From: Curvibacter lanceolatus ATCC 14669
Lineage (GTDB): Bacteria; Pseudomonadota; Gammaproteobacteria; Burkholderiales; Burkholderiaceae_C
Length of the DNA: 64,000 bases
Reading direction: 5' to 3'
Assembly (NCBI RefSeq): GCF_000381265.1
Contig: NZ_KB906255.1
Span: 108,495 to 172,494, forward strand
The notes beneath the pieces were generated by a model. That model did no database searches. It had not been told where the DNA came from and saw nothing but the letters and a program-made list of their open reading frames with translations. Made by a program: the position numbers and the translations under genes. Of the stretch, positions 36,676-46,248 are shown one piece after another (the stretch's first letter is position 1; each line of letters starts with the position of its first letter).

Positions 36676-38118
36676 ATGCCCACCCCGGCCCGCCCACCCG
36701 CCAGCCTGTCGGCCCGCCTCAGCCGCAGCCTGGTGCTGTGGGTGTGCGCGCTGTGGCTGATGACCGCTCTGGGCACCACCTGGTATGTGCGCACCGAAGT
36801 CAACGACGTGTACGACAGCGCCCTCAGCGAAAGCGCCTGGCGCCTGCTCGACCTGGTCAGCCACGAGATGGACGAGCACGGCGCCAGCCCGGTGCTGGGC
36901 GAGGCCCCGCCGCCGCGCTCGGGCAGCTTTCCGCTGCACCTGGCACCGCACCACCTGATCTACCAGATCACCAGCCCCGACGGCCGGCTGCTGCTGCGCT
37001 CGGCCGATGCCCCCACCGAGGTGCTGGCGCCCGAGGTGCGCTACGGCTTTTCCGAGCAGGGCGCCTGGCGCGTCTTCAGCCTGACCCACCCCACCCGCCA
37101 GGCCCGCATCCATGTGGCCGACGCGCTGCAGCACCGCCAGCACACCCAGATCGACATCGTGCTGTCGCTGCTGCTGCCCCTGCTGGGCCTGCTGCCCTTT
37201 CTGGCCCTGCTGATCCGCCACATCACGCAGCGCGAGCTGGCCAGCGTGGGCGCGCTGGCCGACCAGATCCGCGAGCGCAGCGACCGCAACCTGAGCCCGC
37301 TGTCCAGCGCCGGCCTGCCGGCCGAGCTGACCGTGATCACCGAGCGCAGCAACCACCTGCTGCAGCGCCTCTCTGGCGCCCTGGACACCGAGCGGGCCCT
37401 GGCCGCCAACGCCGCCCATGAGCTGCGCACCCCGCTGGCCACCACCCGCCTGCGCCTGCAAGGCGTGCAGGCCCTGCTGGGGCAGCAGCCCACCGAGGTG
37501 GTGCAGCGCGAACTGCAACACGCGCTGGATTCGCTGGCCCAATTGAGCCGGCGCACCGAGAAGCTGCTGCAGATGTCGCGTGCCGAATCGGGTGCTGCCC
37601 TGGCACGCGAGCGCGTGCCGCTGACCCGCCTGGCCGCCGCCGTGGCGCAAGAGTTCTGGGCCGACCCGGCCCTGCTCAACCGGCTTCAACTGCAGCTGCC
37701 CGAGCACGGCGAGCCCGAGGCCCTGGGCGACTTCGACGCCCTGGCCATCGCCTTGCGCAACCTGCTCGAGAACGCCGCCCGCCATGCCCCCCAAGGCCCC
37801 ATCGTGCTGGGCGTGCAGCTGCCGGCCCGGCTCAGCGTGAGCGACTGCGGCCCCGGCATCCCGCCCGAGCGCCAGGCCGATCTGCTGCAGCGCCACCACC
37901 AGCAGGCGCAAGCCGCCACCCCCCCTTCAACCCAGGCCGAGGGCCCGCTGCCGCGCGTTGCCCCGCAACCCGGCTACGGGCTGGGCCTGTCCATCGTCAG
38001 CACCATCATCGAACGCCAGGGCGGCCGCCTGAGCCTGCAGTCGCCGGCACCGGGGCGCACCGACCCGAGCCAACCGGGGCTGTGCGTGACCCTGGACTTG
38101 CTGCCCGCCCATTCATGA
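36676..38118 (+). CDS. Sensor histidine kinase (QseC/PmrB type)
   Basis: A 480-residue inner-membrane kinase. Helices at about 18-38 and 160-180 flank a periplasmic sensor. The phosphoacceptor is H248 in NAAHELRTPLATTRL. ATPase motifs are LRNLLENAARHAP, SDCGPGIPPERQ and GLGLSIVSTIIERQGG. A Gln/Pro-rich insert (about residues 405-430) lies between the G1 and G2 boxes. The start at 36676 is set 13 bp after the regulator gene. It is the partner of the regulator at 35988. Confidence 0.9.
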   Translation: MPTPARPPASLSARLSRSLVLWVCALWLMTALGTTWYVRTEVNDVYDSALSESAWRLLDLVSHEMDEHGASPVLGEAPPPRSGSFPLHLAPHHLIYQITSPDGRLLLRSADAPTEVLAPEVRYGFSEQGAWRVFSLTHPTRQARIHVADALQHRQHTQIDIVLSLLLPLLGLLPFLALLIRHITQRELASVGALADQIRERSDRNLSPLSSAGLPAELTVITERSNHLLQRLSGALDTERALAANAAHELRTPLATTRLRLQGVQALLGQQPTEVVQRELQHALDSLAQLSRRTEKLLQMSRAESGAALARERVPLTRLAAAVAQEFWADPALLNRLQLQLPEHGEPEALGDFDALAIALRNLLENAARHAPQGPIVLGVQLPARLSVSDCGPGIPPERQADLLQRHHQQAQAATPPSTQAEGPLPRVAPQPGYGLGLSIVSTIIERQGGRLSLQSPAPGRTDPSQPGLCVTLDLLPAHS

Positions 38119-38126
38119 AACATTAA
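38110..38126 (+). promoter_or_regulatory. CATT direct repeat upstream of the first RND operon
   Basis: CATTCA at 38110 and CATTAA at 38121 recur with an 11-bp period, as expected for OmpR-family regulators of the QseB/PmrA kind. They overlap the kinase stop codon, about 40 bp ahead of the adaptor ATG. Confidence 0.35.
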
Positions 38127-38162
38127 GGTGCGGGCCCTAGGCTCGGAGCCTCGCTCCAGAAT

Positions 38163-39341
38163 ATGCCCATGAACCTCCGCCTCCTCCCCCCGTGCCCGCT
38201 GCCCCTGCGGCCCGCTTTGGCTGCCGGCCTCGCCCTGGGCCTGCTGGCCTGGGCGCCGGCCCAGGCTGCCGAACTGCTCAAACTCAGCCCGGCCCAGGCC
38301 GAGGCCGCCCACCTGCGCACCCAGGTCGCCCAGACGGCCAGCACCACCAACACCGGTGCCAACCTGGTGCTGCAAGGCACGGTGATGCTGCCCAGCCAGG
38401 CCACCGACCTGGTCAGCGCCCCGGTGGCCGGCGTGGTGCAGGCCGTGCTGGTCAACCCCGGCCAGAGCGTGCGCGCCGGCACGCCGGTGGCCCGCCTGCT
38501 CAGCCCGCAACTGGTCGAATGGCAGCGCGACTGGCTGCAGGCCGACACCCAGGCCCAGCTGGCGCGTGAGCGCCTGCAACGCGACGAACAGCTGTTTGCC
38601 GAGGGCATCATTGCCGAGCAACGCCTGCGCGAAACCCGCGGCCAGGCCCGCATGGCGCAGGTGACGCTGGACGAGCGCAGCCAGGCCCTGCGCCTGGCCG
38701 GTGTGTCGGCCCAGCAGCTCAAGCACCCGGCCCTCGACGCCAGCCTCACCCTGGTGGCGCCGGCCAGCGGCACGGTGCTGGAACTCTCGGCCACCCCGGG
38801 CCAGCGCCTGGACGCCGGCATGCCGGTGGCCAGGCTGGCACGCGCCGGCCTGCTCAGCATCGAGGTGCAGGCCAGCCAGCAGCAACTGGCCTGGCTGAAA
38901 GTGGGTGACGCCCTGAAGGTCGACGGCTGCAAGACCCCGGCGCGCCTGGCGGCCATCACGCCCCAGGTCAGCAGCGCCAGCCAGGCCGCCCTGCTGCGCG
39001 CCGATTTCAGCGGCAGCGAGAACTGCCTGCGCGTGAACCAGTTCGTGCAACTGCATGCGGCCGCCACCCTGCCCGCCACGGGCGCCATCAGCGTGCCCAC
39101 CGCCGCCCTGGTGCAGCACGAGGGCCAGCCCCATGTGTTCGTGAAACGCGCCCAGGGCTACGAACCCGTGGCCGTGCGCACCGGCGCCGCCGGGGGCACG
39201 CAGATCACCGTGCTCAGCGGCCTGAAGGCGGGTGACGAGGTGGTGGTGCAAGGCACCGCGGCCCTCAAGGGCCTGTGGCAGGGCCTGGGCCTGGAGGGCG
39301 CGCCTGCAGAAGCCCCAGCCACCCCGACCAAGGCCAAATGA
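38163..39341 (+). CDS. RND efflux periplasmic adaptor (heavy-metal type)
   Basis: A 392-residue membrane-fusion protein. A signal peptide (LALGLLAWAPAQA-A) precedes the lipoyl half-motif QGTVMLPSQATDLVSAPVAGVVQAVLVNPGQSVRAGTPVARL, an alpha-hairpin and the beta-barrel region. It should bridge the inner-membrane pump to the outer-membrane channel and pass metal to the pump. There are two close start codons (38163 and 38169). The stop codon overlaps the pump ATG (ATGA). Confidence 0.88.
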   Translation: MPMNLRLLPPCPLPLRPALAAGLALGLLAWAPAQAAELLKLSPAQAEAAHLRTQVAQTASTTNTGANLVLQGTVMLPSQATDLVSAPVAGVVQAVLVNPGQSVRAGTPVARLLSPQLVEWQRDWLQADTQAQLARERLQRDEQLFAEGIIAEQRLRETRGQARMAQVTLDERSQALRLAGVSAQQLKHPALDASLTLVAPASGTVLELSATPGQRLDAGMPVARLARAGLLSIEVQASQQQLAWLKVGDALKVDGCKTPARLAAITPQVSSASQAALLRADFSGSENCLRVNQFVQLHAAATLPATGAISVPTAALVQHEGQPHVFVKRAQGYEPVAVRTGAAGGTQITVLSGLKAGDEVVVQGTAALKGLWQGLGLEGAPAEAPATPTKAK

Positions 39342-42300
39342 TGCTGGCCCGTCTGATTGCCCTGGCGCTGTCGCAGCGCCTGTTCACCCTGGTGCTGACC
39401 CTGGGCCTGATCGGCGCCGGCCTGCTGGCCCTGCGCGACCTGCCCATCGACGCCTTTCCCGATGTGTCGAGCACCCAGGTCAAGATCATCCTGAAAGCCC
39501 CCGGCATGACCCCGGCCGAGGTCGAGTCGCGCATCGTCGCCCCGCTCGAACAAGAGCTGCTGGGCATTCCAAAACAGGTCATGCTGCGCTCCAGCAGCAA
39601 GTACGCCATCGCCGACATCACGCTCGACTTTGCCGACGGCACCGACATCTACTGGGCGCGCCAACAGGTCAGCGAACGGCTCAACGGCGTGATGGGTGAA
39701 CTGCCCCCCGGCATCGGCGGCGGGCTGGCCCCCATCACCACCCCGCTGGGCGAGATGTTCATGTTCACCCTGGAGGGCGAAGCCAGCCTGGCCGAGCGCC
39801 GCATCGTGCTCGACACCCTGATCCGTCCGCGCCTGCGCGGCATCAACGGCGTGGCCGACGTCAACTCGCTGGGCGGCATGGTGCAGACCTTCGAGGTGGT
39901 GCCCGACATGGCGGCCCTGGCGGCCCGCCACATCGCACTGAGCCAGCTGCAGACCGCTCTCGAGGGCAACAACCGCAACGACGGCGCCGGCCGCCTGCAG
40001 GCCGGCGAAGAGTCGCTGCTGGTGCGCAGCGAGGGCAGCATTCGCAACCTGGACGATGTGCGGGCCATCGCCATCACCGCGCGCGACGGTCAGTCGGTGC
40101 GCGTGGGCGACCTGGCCACGGTGCGCCTGGGCGAGCTGGCACGCTATGGCGCCGTGACACGCAACGGCAGCGGCGAGACCGTGCAAGGCCTGGTGCTGGG
40201 CCTGCGTGGCGCCAATGCCCGCCAGCTGGTGCGCGAAGTGCGCGCCACCCTCGATGCCCTGGGCCCCACCCTGCCCCCGGGCATCAGCATCGTGCCCTTC
40301 TACGACCGCGGCCAACTGGTCGACCGCGCCGTGGGCACCGTCACCAAGGCGCTGGGCGAGGCCATCGTGCTGGTGGGAGTGTTGCTGCTGCTGTTCCTGG
40401 GCAATCTGCGCGCCGCCCTGGTGGTGGCGCTGATCCTGCCGCTGTCGGCGCTGGCCACCTTTGTGCTGATGCAGCAGTGGGGCCTGTCGGCCAACCTGAT
40501 GTCGCTGGGCGGCCTGGCGATCGCCATCGGCATGCTGGTCGATGCGGCGGTGGTGGTGGTGGAGAACATCGAGGCGCGCCAGAGCAGCCTGCACGGCCCG
40601 GCCCTGGCCCTGCCCAACCGCTACCACGTGTACCGCGCCACCGTCGAGGTGGCCCAGCCGGTCGGTGCCGGCGTGGCCATCATCATGATCGTGTTCCTGC
40701 CCCTGCTCACGCTGCAGGGCCTGGAGGGCAAGCTGTTCAGCCCGGTGGCCCTGACCATCGTGTTCGCGCTCGGCGCCTCGCTGCTGCTGTCGTTGACCGT
40801 GATCCCAGCACTGGCCTCGTGGCTTTTGCGCCTGCCCCAGCCCGGCCACAAGCCCCACCAGGCCCCCTGGCTGGTGCGCCGGCTGGAGGCGCTCTACACC
40901 CCGCTGCTCGACTGGGCCCTGGGCCACGGCAAGAGCGTGGTGCTGGGCTCGGTGCTGGCACTGGCCGGTGCGCTGGCGGTGTTCCCCTTGCTGGGCAAAT
41001 CGTTCATGCCCTCGCTCGATGAGGGCGACGTGATCCTGCAGATCGAAAAGCTGCCCTCGATTTCGCTCGAATCGTCCAGCGCCACCGACCTGGAGCTGCA
41101 GCGCCGCATCCTGAAGGCCGTGCCCGAGGTCTCGGGCATCGTGGCCCGGGTGGGGGCTGATGAACTGGGGCTGGACCCCATGGGCTTCAACGACACCGAC
41201 ACCTTCCTGGTGCTCAAGCCACGCGACACCTGGCGCTTTGCCAGCAAGGACGCGCTGGTCGACGCGCTGCGCGAAGCCGTGGCCCCGGTGCCCGGCATCA
41301 ACCTCAGCTTCACCCAGCCCATCGAGATGCGCACCTCCGAAATGCTGTCGGGTGTGCGAGGCGACCTGGCCATCAAGGTGTTCGGCCCCGACCCGCAGGA
41401 GCTGGCCCGCCTGGCCACGCAGATCGTGCAGGTGGTGCAGGGCGTGCCCGGCAGCGAAGACGTGATCACCGCGCAGAACGAGGGCGTGCAGTACCTCAGC
41501 GTGGCCATCGACCGGGCTGCCGTGGGCCGCCTGGGCCTGTCGGTCGAGCAGGTGCAGAACGACCTTCGGGCCCTGCTGGAAGGCCGGCGCAGCGGCACCG
41601 TGGTGCAAGGCATCCGGCGCGTGCCGCTGATGATCCGTGGCAGCGATGCGCTGCGCATGGCCCCCGAGCAGTTCTCCCAGTTGCGCCTGCCCCTGCCCGA
41701 CGGCGCCTCGGTGCCGCTGAGCCAGGTGGCCGACATCCGCGTGGTGGACGGCCCGGTGAAGATCGACCGCGAAAAATCCATGCGCATGTCGGTGGTGCGC
41801 GCCAATGTGCGCGACCGCGATCTGGTGGGCTTTGTGGACGAAGCCAAGGCCGCGGTGGCCCGTGAGGTCAAGCTGCCGCCCGGCTACCTGCTGGCCTGGG
41901 GTGGGCAGTTCGAGAACCAGCAACGCGCGGCGGCCCGCCTGAGCGTGGTGGTGCCGGTGGCCCTGGCCCTGATCCTGCTGGTGCTGTTCGCCACCCTGGG
42001 CCAGCTGCGCCAGGCCCTGCTGGTGTTTGCCAACATCCCCTTCGCTCTGGTGGGTGGGGTGTATGCCCTGGGGGCTACCGGTGAGTATCTTTCGGTGCCG
42101 GCCTCGGTGGGCTTCATCGCGCTGATGGGCATTGCCGTGCTCAACGGCCTGGTGCTGGTGACCTGCTTCAACCAGCTCGCCGAGCGCCACCTGCCGATCG
42201 ACGAGGTGGTGCGCCAGGGTTGCCTGCGCCGCCTGCGCCCCGTGCTCATGACCGCCAGCATCACCGCCCTGGGCCTGGTGCCCCTGCTGCTGGCCACCGG

Positions 42301-42436
42301 CCCGGGCTCGGAGATCCAGCGCCCGCTGGCCATCGTGGTCATGGGCGGGCTGTTCAGCGCCACCGTGCTGACCCTGTTCCTGCTGCCGTTGCTGTACCGT
42401 CACTTTCACCGGCCTTCGCGCCAGGCCCTCGCATGA
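39338..42436 (+). CDS. Heavy-metal RND exporter, CusA-like
   Basis: A 1032-residue RND pump with 12 predicted helices and two large periplasmic loops. LPIDAFPDVSSTQVKIILKAPGMTPAEVE is an N-terminal signature of the heavy-metal class. Helix 4 reads GGLAIAIGMLVDAAVVVVENIEAR, with D and E of the proton relay but alanine where CzcA-type pumps have the first Asp. That pattern resembles CusA (monovalent copper/silver) more than CzcA, although specificity is not provable here. It starts at the ATG overlapping the adaptor stop and overlaps the DUF3240 gene by 4 bp. Confidence 0.9.
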   Translation: MMLARLIALALSQRLFTLVLTLGLIGAGLLALRDLPIDAFPDVSSTQVKIILKAPGMTPAEVESRIVAPLEQELLGIPKQVMLRSSSKYAIADITLDFADGTDIYWARQQVSERLNGVMGELPPGIGGGLAPITTPLGEMFMFTLEGEASLAERRIVLDTLIRPRLRGINGVADVNSLGGMVQTFEVVPDMAALAARHIALSQLQTALEGNNRNDGAGRLQAGEESLLVRSEGSIRNLDDVRAIAITARDGQSVRVGDLATVRLGELARYGAVTRNGSGETVQGLVLGLRGANARQLVREVRATLDALGPTLPPGISIVPFYDRGQLVDRAVGTVTKALGEAIVLVGVLLLLFLGNLRAALVVALILPLSALATFVLMQQWGLSANLMSLGGLAIAIGMLVDAAVVVVENIEARQSSLHGPALALPNRYHVYRATVEVAQPVGAGVAIIMIVFLPLLTLQGLEGKLFSPVALTIVFALGASLLLSLTVIPALASWLLRLPQPGHKPHQAPWLVRRLEALYTPLLDWALGHGKSVVLGSVLALAGALAVFPLLGKSFMPSLDEGDVILQIEKLPSISLESSSATDLELQRRILKAVPEVSGIVARVGADELGLDPMGFNDTDTFLVLKPRDTWRFASKDALVDALREAVAPVPGINLSFTQPIEMRTSEMLSGVRGDLAIKVFGPDPQELARLATQIVQVVQGVPGSEDVITAQNEGVQYLSVAIDRAAVGRLGLSVEQVQNDLRALLEGRRSGTVVQGIRRVPLMIRGSDALRMAPEQFSQLRLPLPDGASVPLSQVADIRVVDGPVKIDREKSMRMSVVRANVRDRDLVGFVDEAKAAVAREVKLPPGYLLAWGGQFENQQRAAARLSVVVPVALALILLVLFATLGQLRQALLVFANIPFALVGGVYALGATGEYLSVPASVGFIALMGIAVLNGLVLVTCFNQLAERHLPIDEVVRQGCLRRLRPVLMTASITALGLVPLLLATGPGSEIQRPLAIVVMGGLFSATVLTLFLLPLLYRHFHRPSRQALA

Positions 42437-42786
42437 GCCCTGAAACCCTTTCTGCCCTATTGCTGACAGCACCCTCTTCCGTGCCACTGTGCCTGCTGAC
42501 GCTGTCACTGCCCCAGGCCCTGGAAGAGACCCTGCTCGACGCCCTGCAAGCCCTGCCCGAACACCCCGGCCCCTACACCGTGCTGCAAGGCCACAGCCTG
42601 GGTGCCGGCGTCGCCCTGCCCAGTGCCATGGAGCAGGTGCAGGGCCGGGCCCGGCGCACCCTGGTGCTGACCGTGCTGGCCGAGCGCACGGTGCCGGCCC
42701 TGATCCAGGCCTTGCAGGCCAGCGTGCCGCACCCCGACATCAGCTGGTGGAGCGCACCCCTGTTGCAGCATGGGAGGCTGGCATGA
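42433..42786 (+). CDS. DUF3240 family protein
   Basis: A 117-residue soluble protein. VPLCLLTLSLPQALEETLLDALQALPE, YTVLQGHSLGAGV and VLTVLAERTVPALIQALQASVPHPDISWWSAPL match the DUF3240 family, small PII-like-fold proteins often encoded beside RND exporters. No biochemical role is known. Both ends overlap neighbours by ATGA (42433-42436 and 42783-42786), so it is tightly coupled to pump and channel synthesis. Confidence 0.8.
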   Translation: MSPETLSALLLTAPSSVPLCLLTLSLPQALEETLLDALQALPEHPGPYTVLQGHSLGAGVALPSAMEQVQGRARRTLVLTVLAERTVPALIQALQASVPHPDISWWSAPLLQHGRLA

Positions 42787-44123
42787 CACGCCCTCACATC
42801 AGCCCGCCACGCCTGCTGGTGCTGGCCCTGTGGACCGCACTGAACCTGCAGGCCTGGGCCGACACGCCGCCCGGCCCGGCCCACACCGACCCGGCCGCCA
42901 CGCTGGAGCGAGTGGCCCTGCCCTGGGCTGACCGCTTGCACAAGGTGCTGCCGCCCGAGGAGCGCGTGCGGGCCATGCTGCTGCGCCAGCCCACGGTGCA
43001 GGTGGCACGCGCCAATGTCGATGCCGCCGCCGGGCGCCAGGCCCGCCTGAACGCCGGCCCGCATGAATGGACCTTCAAGGCCGGCCTGCAGCAACGCCGT
43101 GAAATGCCCGGGCCGCGCTACCGCGAAACCGAACTGGCCGTGGAACGCGGCCTGCGCCTGCCGGCCAAGCTCGACGCCGACCAGGCCCTGGGCCGCAACG
43201 AGGCCGAAGTCGGCATGCTGAACTTTGAAGACACCTGGCACGAGTCGGCCCGCGCCCTGCTCAAGGCCTGGTTCGACGCATTGCGCGAGGCCCGCACCCT
43301 GCAGACCCTGCGCGAGCAGGTGGCCCTGGCCGAGCAGCAGCGCTCGGTGGCACAGCGGCGCCTGCAGGCCGGCGAGGCCGCGCGGCTGGAACTGCTGCAG
43401 GCCGATGCCGACATGGGCCGTGCCCAGGCCGCTGCCCAGCAATCGGGCACCCGGCTGCGCGCCCTGCAGGCCGACCTGCTGCTGCGCTACCCCGATGTCC
43501 AGCCTTTGTTGACGGCCGTCTCGGAGGACCTGCCCGCCCCCGCCGGACTGGCCGACACCGCCCAGCACTGGGTGGAGCGTGTGCTGGCCGACAACCACGA
43601 GCTGGAGCTGGCCGAAGCCCAGGCGCGCCACGCCGAACTGGTGGCCCGCCGGGCCGGCCTGGACCGGCAGGGCGACCCGGTACTGGGCGTGCGCGCCTCG
43701 CGTGAGCGCGGTGGCCAGGAGCAGGTGCTGGGGGTGTATGTTTCAGTGCCCTGGGGTGGCGCCGGGCGCCGGGCCGACGAGCAGACGGCCCTGGCCCAGG
43801 CCGAGATGGCCCGCCAGAAGGTGGACGAGGTGCGCCAGCGCGTGAGCTCGGAAGCCTGGCGCGTGGCCATCAACGCGGTGGAGGGTGAAAGCAGCTGGCA
43901 AGCCCTGCAGACCGCCTGGCAAGGCATGGACCAGAGCGCCCGCCTGGCCGGGCGGGCCTACAGCCTGGGCGAATTGCCCCTGGGCGAGGCCCTGCAGGCG
44001 CGTCGCCTGGCGCTGGAGGCCCGGCTGAACGCCGATGCGGCCCGCCTGGACATCCTGGAAAGCCAGAGCCGCCTGCTGCTGGATGCCCACCAGATGTGGA
44101 CGCCCCCCGGGCACGGGGGCTGA
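42783..44123 (+). CDS. TolC-type outer-membrane channel of the first RND system
   Basis: A 446-residue outer-membrane efflux protein. A signal peptide (LVLALWTALNLQAWA-D) is followed by two OEP repeats with long coiled coils (EVGMLNFEDTWHESARALLKAWFDALREARTL; LRVALAEQQRSVAQRRLQAGEAARLELLQADADM-like segments). It completes the tripartite exporter. The N-terminal ATG overlaps the DUF3240 stop. The sequence is more divergent than that of the second channel gene at 47143. Confidence 0.85.
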   Translation: MTRPHISPPRLLVLALWTALNLQAWADTPPGPAHTDPAATLERVALPWADRLHKVLPPEERVRAMLLRQPTVQVARANVDAAAGRQARLNAGPHEWTFKAGLQQRREMPGPRYRETELAVERGLRLPAKLDADQALGRNEAEVGMLNFEDTWHESARALLKAWFDALREARTLQTLREQVALAEQQRSVAQRRLQAGEAARLELLQADADMGRAQAAAQQSGTRLRALQADLLLRYPDVQPLLTAVSEDLPAPAGLADTAQHWVERVLADNHELELAEAQARHAELVARRAGLDRQGDPVLGVRASRERGGQEQVLGVYVSVPWGGAGRRADEQTALAQAEMARQKVDEVRQRVSSEAWRVAINAVEGESSWQALQTAWQGMDQSARLAGRAYSLGELPLGEALQARRLALEARLNADAARLDILESQSRLLLDAHQMWTPPGHGG

Positions 44124-44146
44124 AAAGCGTCTGAAGCGGCCGTCGC

Positions 44147-44725
44147 TCAGCCCAGGCCCACCGGGCTGGGCGCGCGCATCACGATGCGGGTGAACAGGCG
44201 GTCGTAGGCGGGGTCGCGCAGGCTGGGGTTGACCAGGGGGTCGGCGTTGCTCAGGAAGGCCTCGTCCAGCGCCTTCCAGTCGCCCTCGTCAAGCACCTTG
44301 CGGGCTTCGGGAATGATCACGGTCTCTTCGAGCCGCATGTGGTCCAGGTAGAAGTCGATGTAGACGCGCAACTCGTCTTCAAAACGCTTGCGGCGGCCAT
44401 CGCCCATCAGCTCCCAGGCCAGCAGCAGGTGCTGCAGTTCGCGCACCGCCGTCTCGCCCTTCATGTGGTCGCGCTCCAGCTGTTCGACCACCGTCATCAC
44501 ATGCGGGGAATGCCGCGCCACGCGCGGGAACAGCAGGTCCGACTCCTTGGGGTGGTGCAGACGCTCGGGGAATTCGTCGATGTAGAACAGCATGGCCCGC
44601 ATGACGTCGAAGAAGCTCTCGGGCTCGTCACCGGGGCCCCGGTCCAGCATCATCAGCATGGAGCGCAGCATGGCCGCCAGCGCAGTGTGTTCTTCCTGGA
44701 TGACCTTGATGCATTCTTGTGCCAT
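44147..44725 (-). CDS. Hemerythrin HHE cation-binding domain protein
   Basis: A 192-residue helical protein with hemerythrin-like His/Glu ligands: H13 in IQEEHTAL, FPERLHHPKESDLLFPRV, LERDHMKGE and YLDHMRLEETVIIPEA. Such proteins bind a di-iron centre and take part in oxygen or nitric oxide sensing, or iron homeostasis. The start at 44725 gives MAQECIKVIQEEH. It is convergent with the first channel gene and is a separate unit from the kinase gene upstream (86-bp gap). Confidence 0.87.
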   Translation of the reverse strand: MAQECIKVIQEEHTALAAMLRSMLMMLDRGPGDEPESFFDVMRAMLFYIDEFPERLHHPKESDLLFPRVARHSPHVMTVVEQLERDHMKGETAVRELQHLLLAWELMGDGRRKRFEDELRVYIDFYLDHMRLEETVIIPEARKVLDEGDWKALDEAFLSNADPLVNPSLRDPAYDRLFTRIVMRAPSPVGLG

Positions 44726-44811
44726 GGTGTGCCCCGGGGGTGTCTGTGAGAAGAGCACGAGGGTGCCACGCAGCCCCGCGCAAGTCACTGACCCAGATCA
44801 AGCCCAGGGCC

Positions 44812-46248
44812 TCAAAGCTGGGCGTCGGGCTCGATCACCAATTCCGGGGGCAGCACGATGCCGGCCTTCAGGCCCTGCCCGTCGGGGCCGCGGCCCAGCT
44901 CGAAGCGGGCGCCCAGCAGTTGGGCATAGCGCGACACGATGGCCATGCCCAGGCCCACGCCCTCACCCATCCATTCGCGTTCCTCGCCCTGCACCCAGCG
45001 TTGCAGGATGCGCTCGCGCTCTGCCCCCGGGATGCCGGGCCCGTTGTCGATCACCGAGAGGTGCACCCCGTCGGCCAGGCGTTGCAACTCGACCGTGATG
45101 CTGCCGCCCTCGCCCGTGGCGGGCCGCCCATAGCGCAGCGCGTTGTCCAGCAGGTTGTTGAGAATGCCCTCCAGCAGCGTGGGGTGGCCCATCACGCGCA
45201 GCGGCTCGTCCAGACCGCGCCCGCCCAGGTCGATGCCGGCGGCATCGGCGCGCGGCAGCAGGCGCAGCACCGCGTCGCGCACCAGTTCATCGAGGGCCAC
45301 CGGCACGGCCTGCATCTGGGTGCGCGCCTCGTCCGCCAGGGCCAGGGCCAGCAATTGATCGACCAGGTGGCTGGCGCGGGCCTCGCTGCCCACGATGCGC
45401 TGCAGCTGCATGCGCCAGGCTTCGGGCTCGCGCTGGGCCAGGCCGTATTCGGCCAGGGCGCGGATGCCGGCCAGCGGCGTGCGCAGCTCGTGCGCCACAT
45501 TGCCGGCAAATTCGCGCTGGGCCTGCACCCCGCGCGCCACCCGGGCCAGCAAGGCATTGAGCGAATCTTCCAGCAGGCGCACATCACGGGTGTTGGCCTG
45601 CACCTGCAGCGGGGTCAGGTCCTGGGCATTGCGCTGGCCCAGGGCCTGCTGCAATCGGGCCAGAGGTTGCAGCTCGGCGCGGATGGCACGCCCCAGCCAG
45701 GCGGCCAGCAGCACCAGCAGCAACACTTCAGGAATCACCGAATACAGCAGCAGGTTGCGCAGCAGCGCGCTGCGGCTTTGTGTGGTCTGGGCCATGATGA
45801 CCTCGAAGGCCAACGGCTCGGAGCGGCGCAGGCGCACCGCGCGCAGCGGCTTGCCCTGGTAGTAGATGTCGGCAAAGCCGTACACGGCTTCGTCGGTGTC
45901 GGAGATCGGGGGCATGTTGAGCCCCGAGTGCCCGGCCAGCAGACTGCCGTCGGGGCGGCGCACCGCAAAGTACACGCTCTCGACCTGGTCGAACAGCACC
46001 GCACGCACCTCGCGCGAAGACAGCATCAGCTCCAGCCCGGCATCGTTGGCGCGCACATTGCTGGCCACCGAGTAGGCGTCATCGAGCAGCGAACGGTCGT
46101 AGGCCGCCTGGGTGAAGTGGCGCGCCAGCGAGATCGACACCACGGCCCCGGCCAGCCAGGTCAGGCCCAGCGGCAGCAGCACGTGGCGCAGCAGCCGCGA
46201 GCGCAGCGAAGGCAGGGCCAGGGTGGCCGCGCCCACACTGCCCGTCAT
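44812..46248 (-). CDS. TctE-type sensor histidine kinase
   Basis: A 478-residue kinase. Two membrane helices (about 24-42 and 165-185) bracket a 2CSK_N-like sensor domain. H253 in NVAHELRTPLAGIRAL is the phosphoacceptor. LNNLLDNALRYGRP, DNGPGIPG and GVGLGMAIVSRYAQ form the ATPase. TctE usually controls tricarboxylate uptake, but this copy is linked to a metal exporter. Its start overlaps the regulator stop (ATGA). It is divergent, through the regulator, from the exporter operon at 47143. Confidence 0.88.
   Translation of the reverse strand: MTGSVGAATLALPSLRSRLLRHVLLPLGLTWLAGAVVSISLARHFTQAAYDRSLLDDAYSVASNVRANDAGLELMLSSREVRAVLFDQVESVYFAVRRPDGSLLAGHSGLNMPPISDTDEAVYGFADIYYQGKPLRAVRLRRSEPLAFEVIMAQTTQSRSALLRNLLLYSVIPEVLLLVLLAAWLGRAIRAELQPLARLQQALGQRNAQDLTPLQVQANTRDVRLLEDSLNALLARVARGVQAQREFAGNVAHELRTPLAGIRALAEYGLAQREPEAWRMQLQRIVGSEARASHLVDQLLALALADEARTQMQAVPVALDELVRDAVLRLLPRADAAGIDLGGRGLDEPLRVMGHPTLLEGILNNLLDNALRYGRPATGEGGSITVELQRLADGVHLSVIDNGPGIPGAERERILQRWVQGEEREWMGEGVGLGMAIVSRYAQLLGARFELGRGPDGQGLKAGIVLPPELVIEPDAQL

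Noticed and set aside
39158-42508. A 1116-residue minus-strand open frame opposite the CusA-like pump
   Set aside because: It is an antisense shadow of high third-position GC, with His/Gln/Gly-rich composition and no recognisable domain. The plus strand has an unambiguous RND pump.
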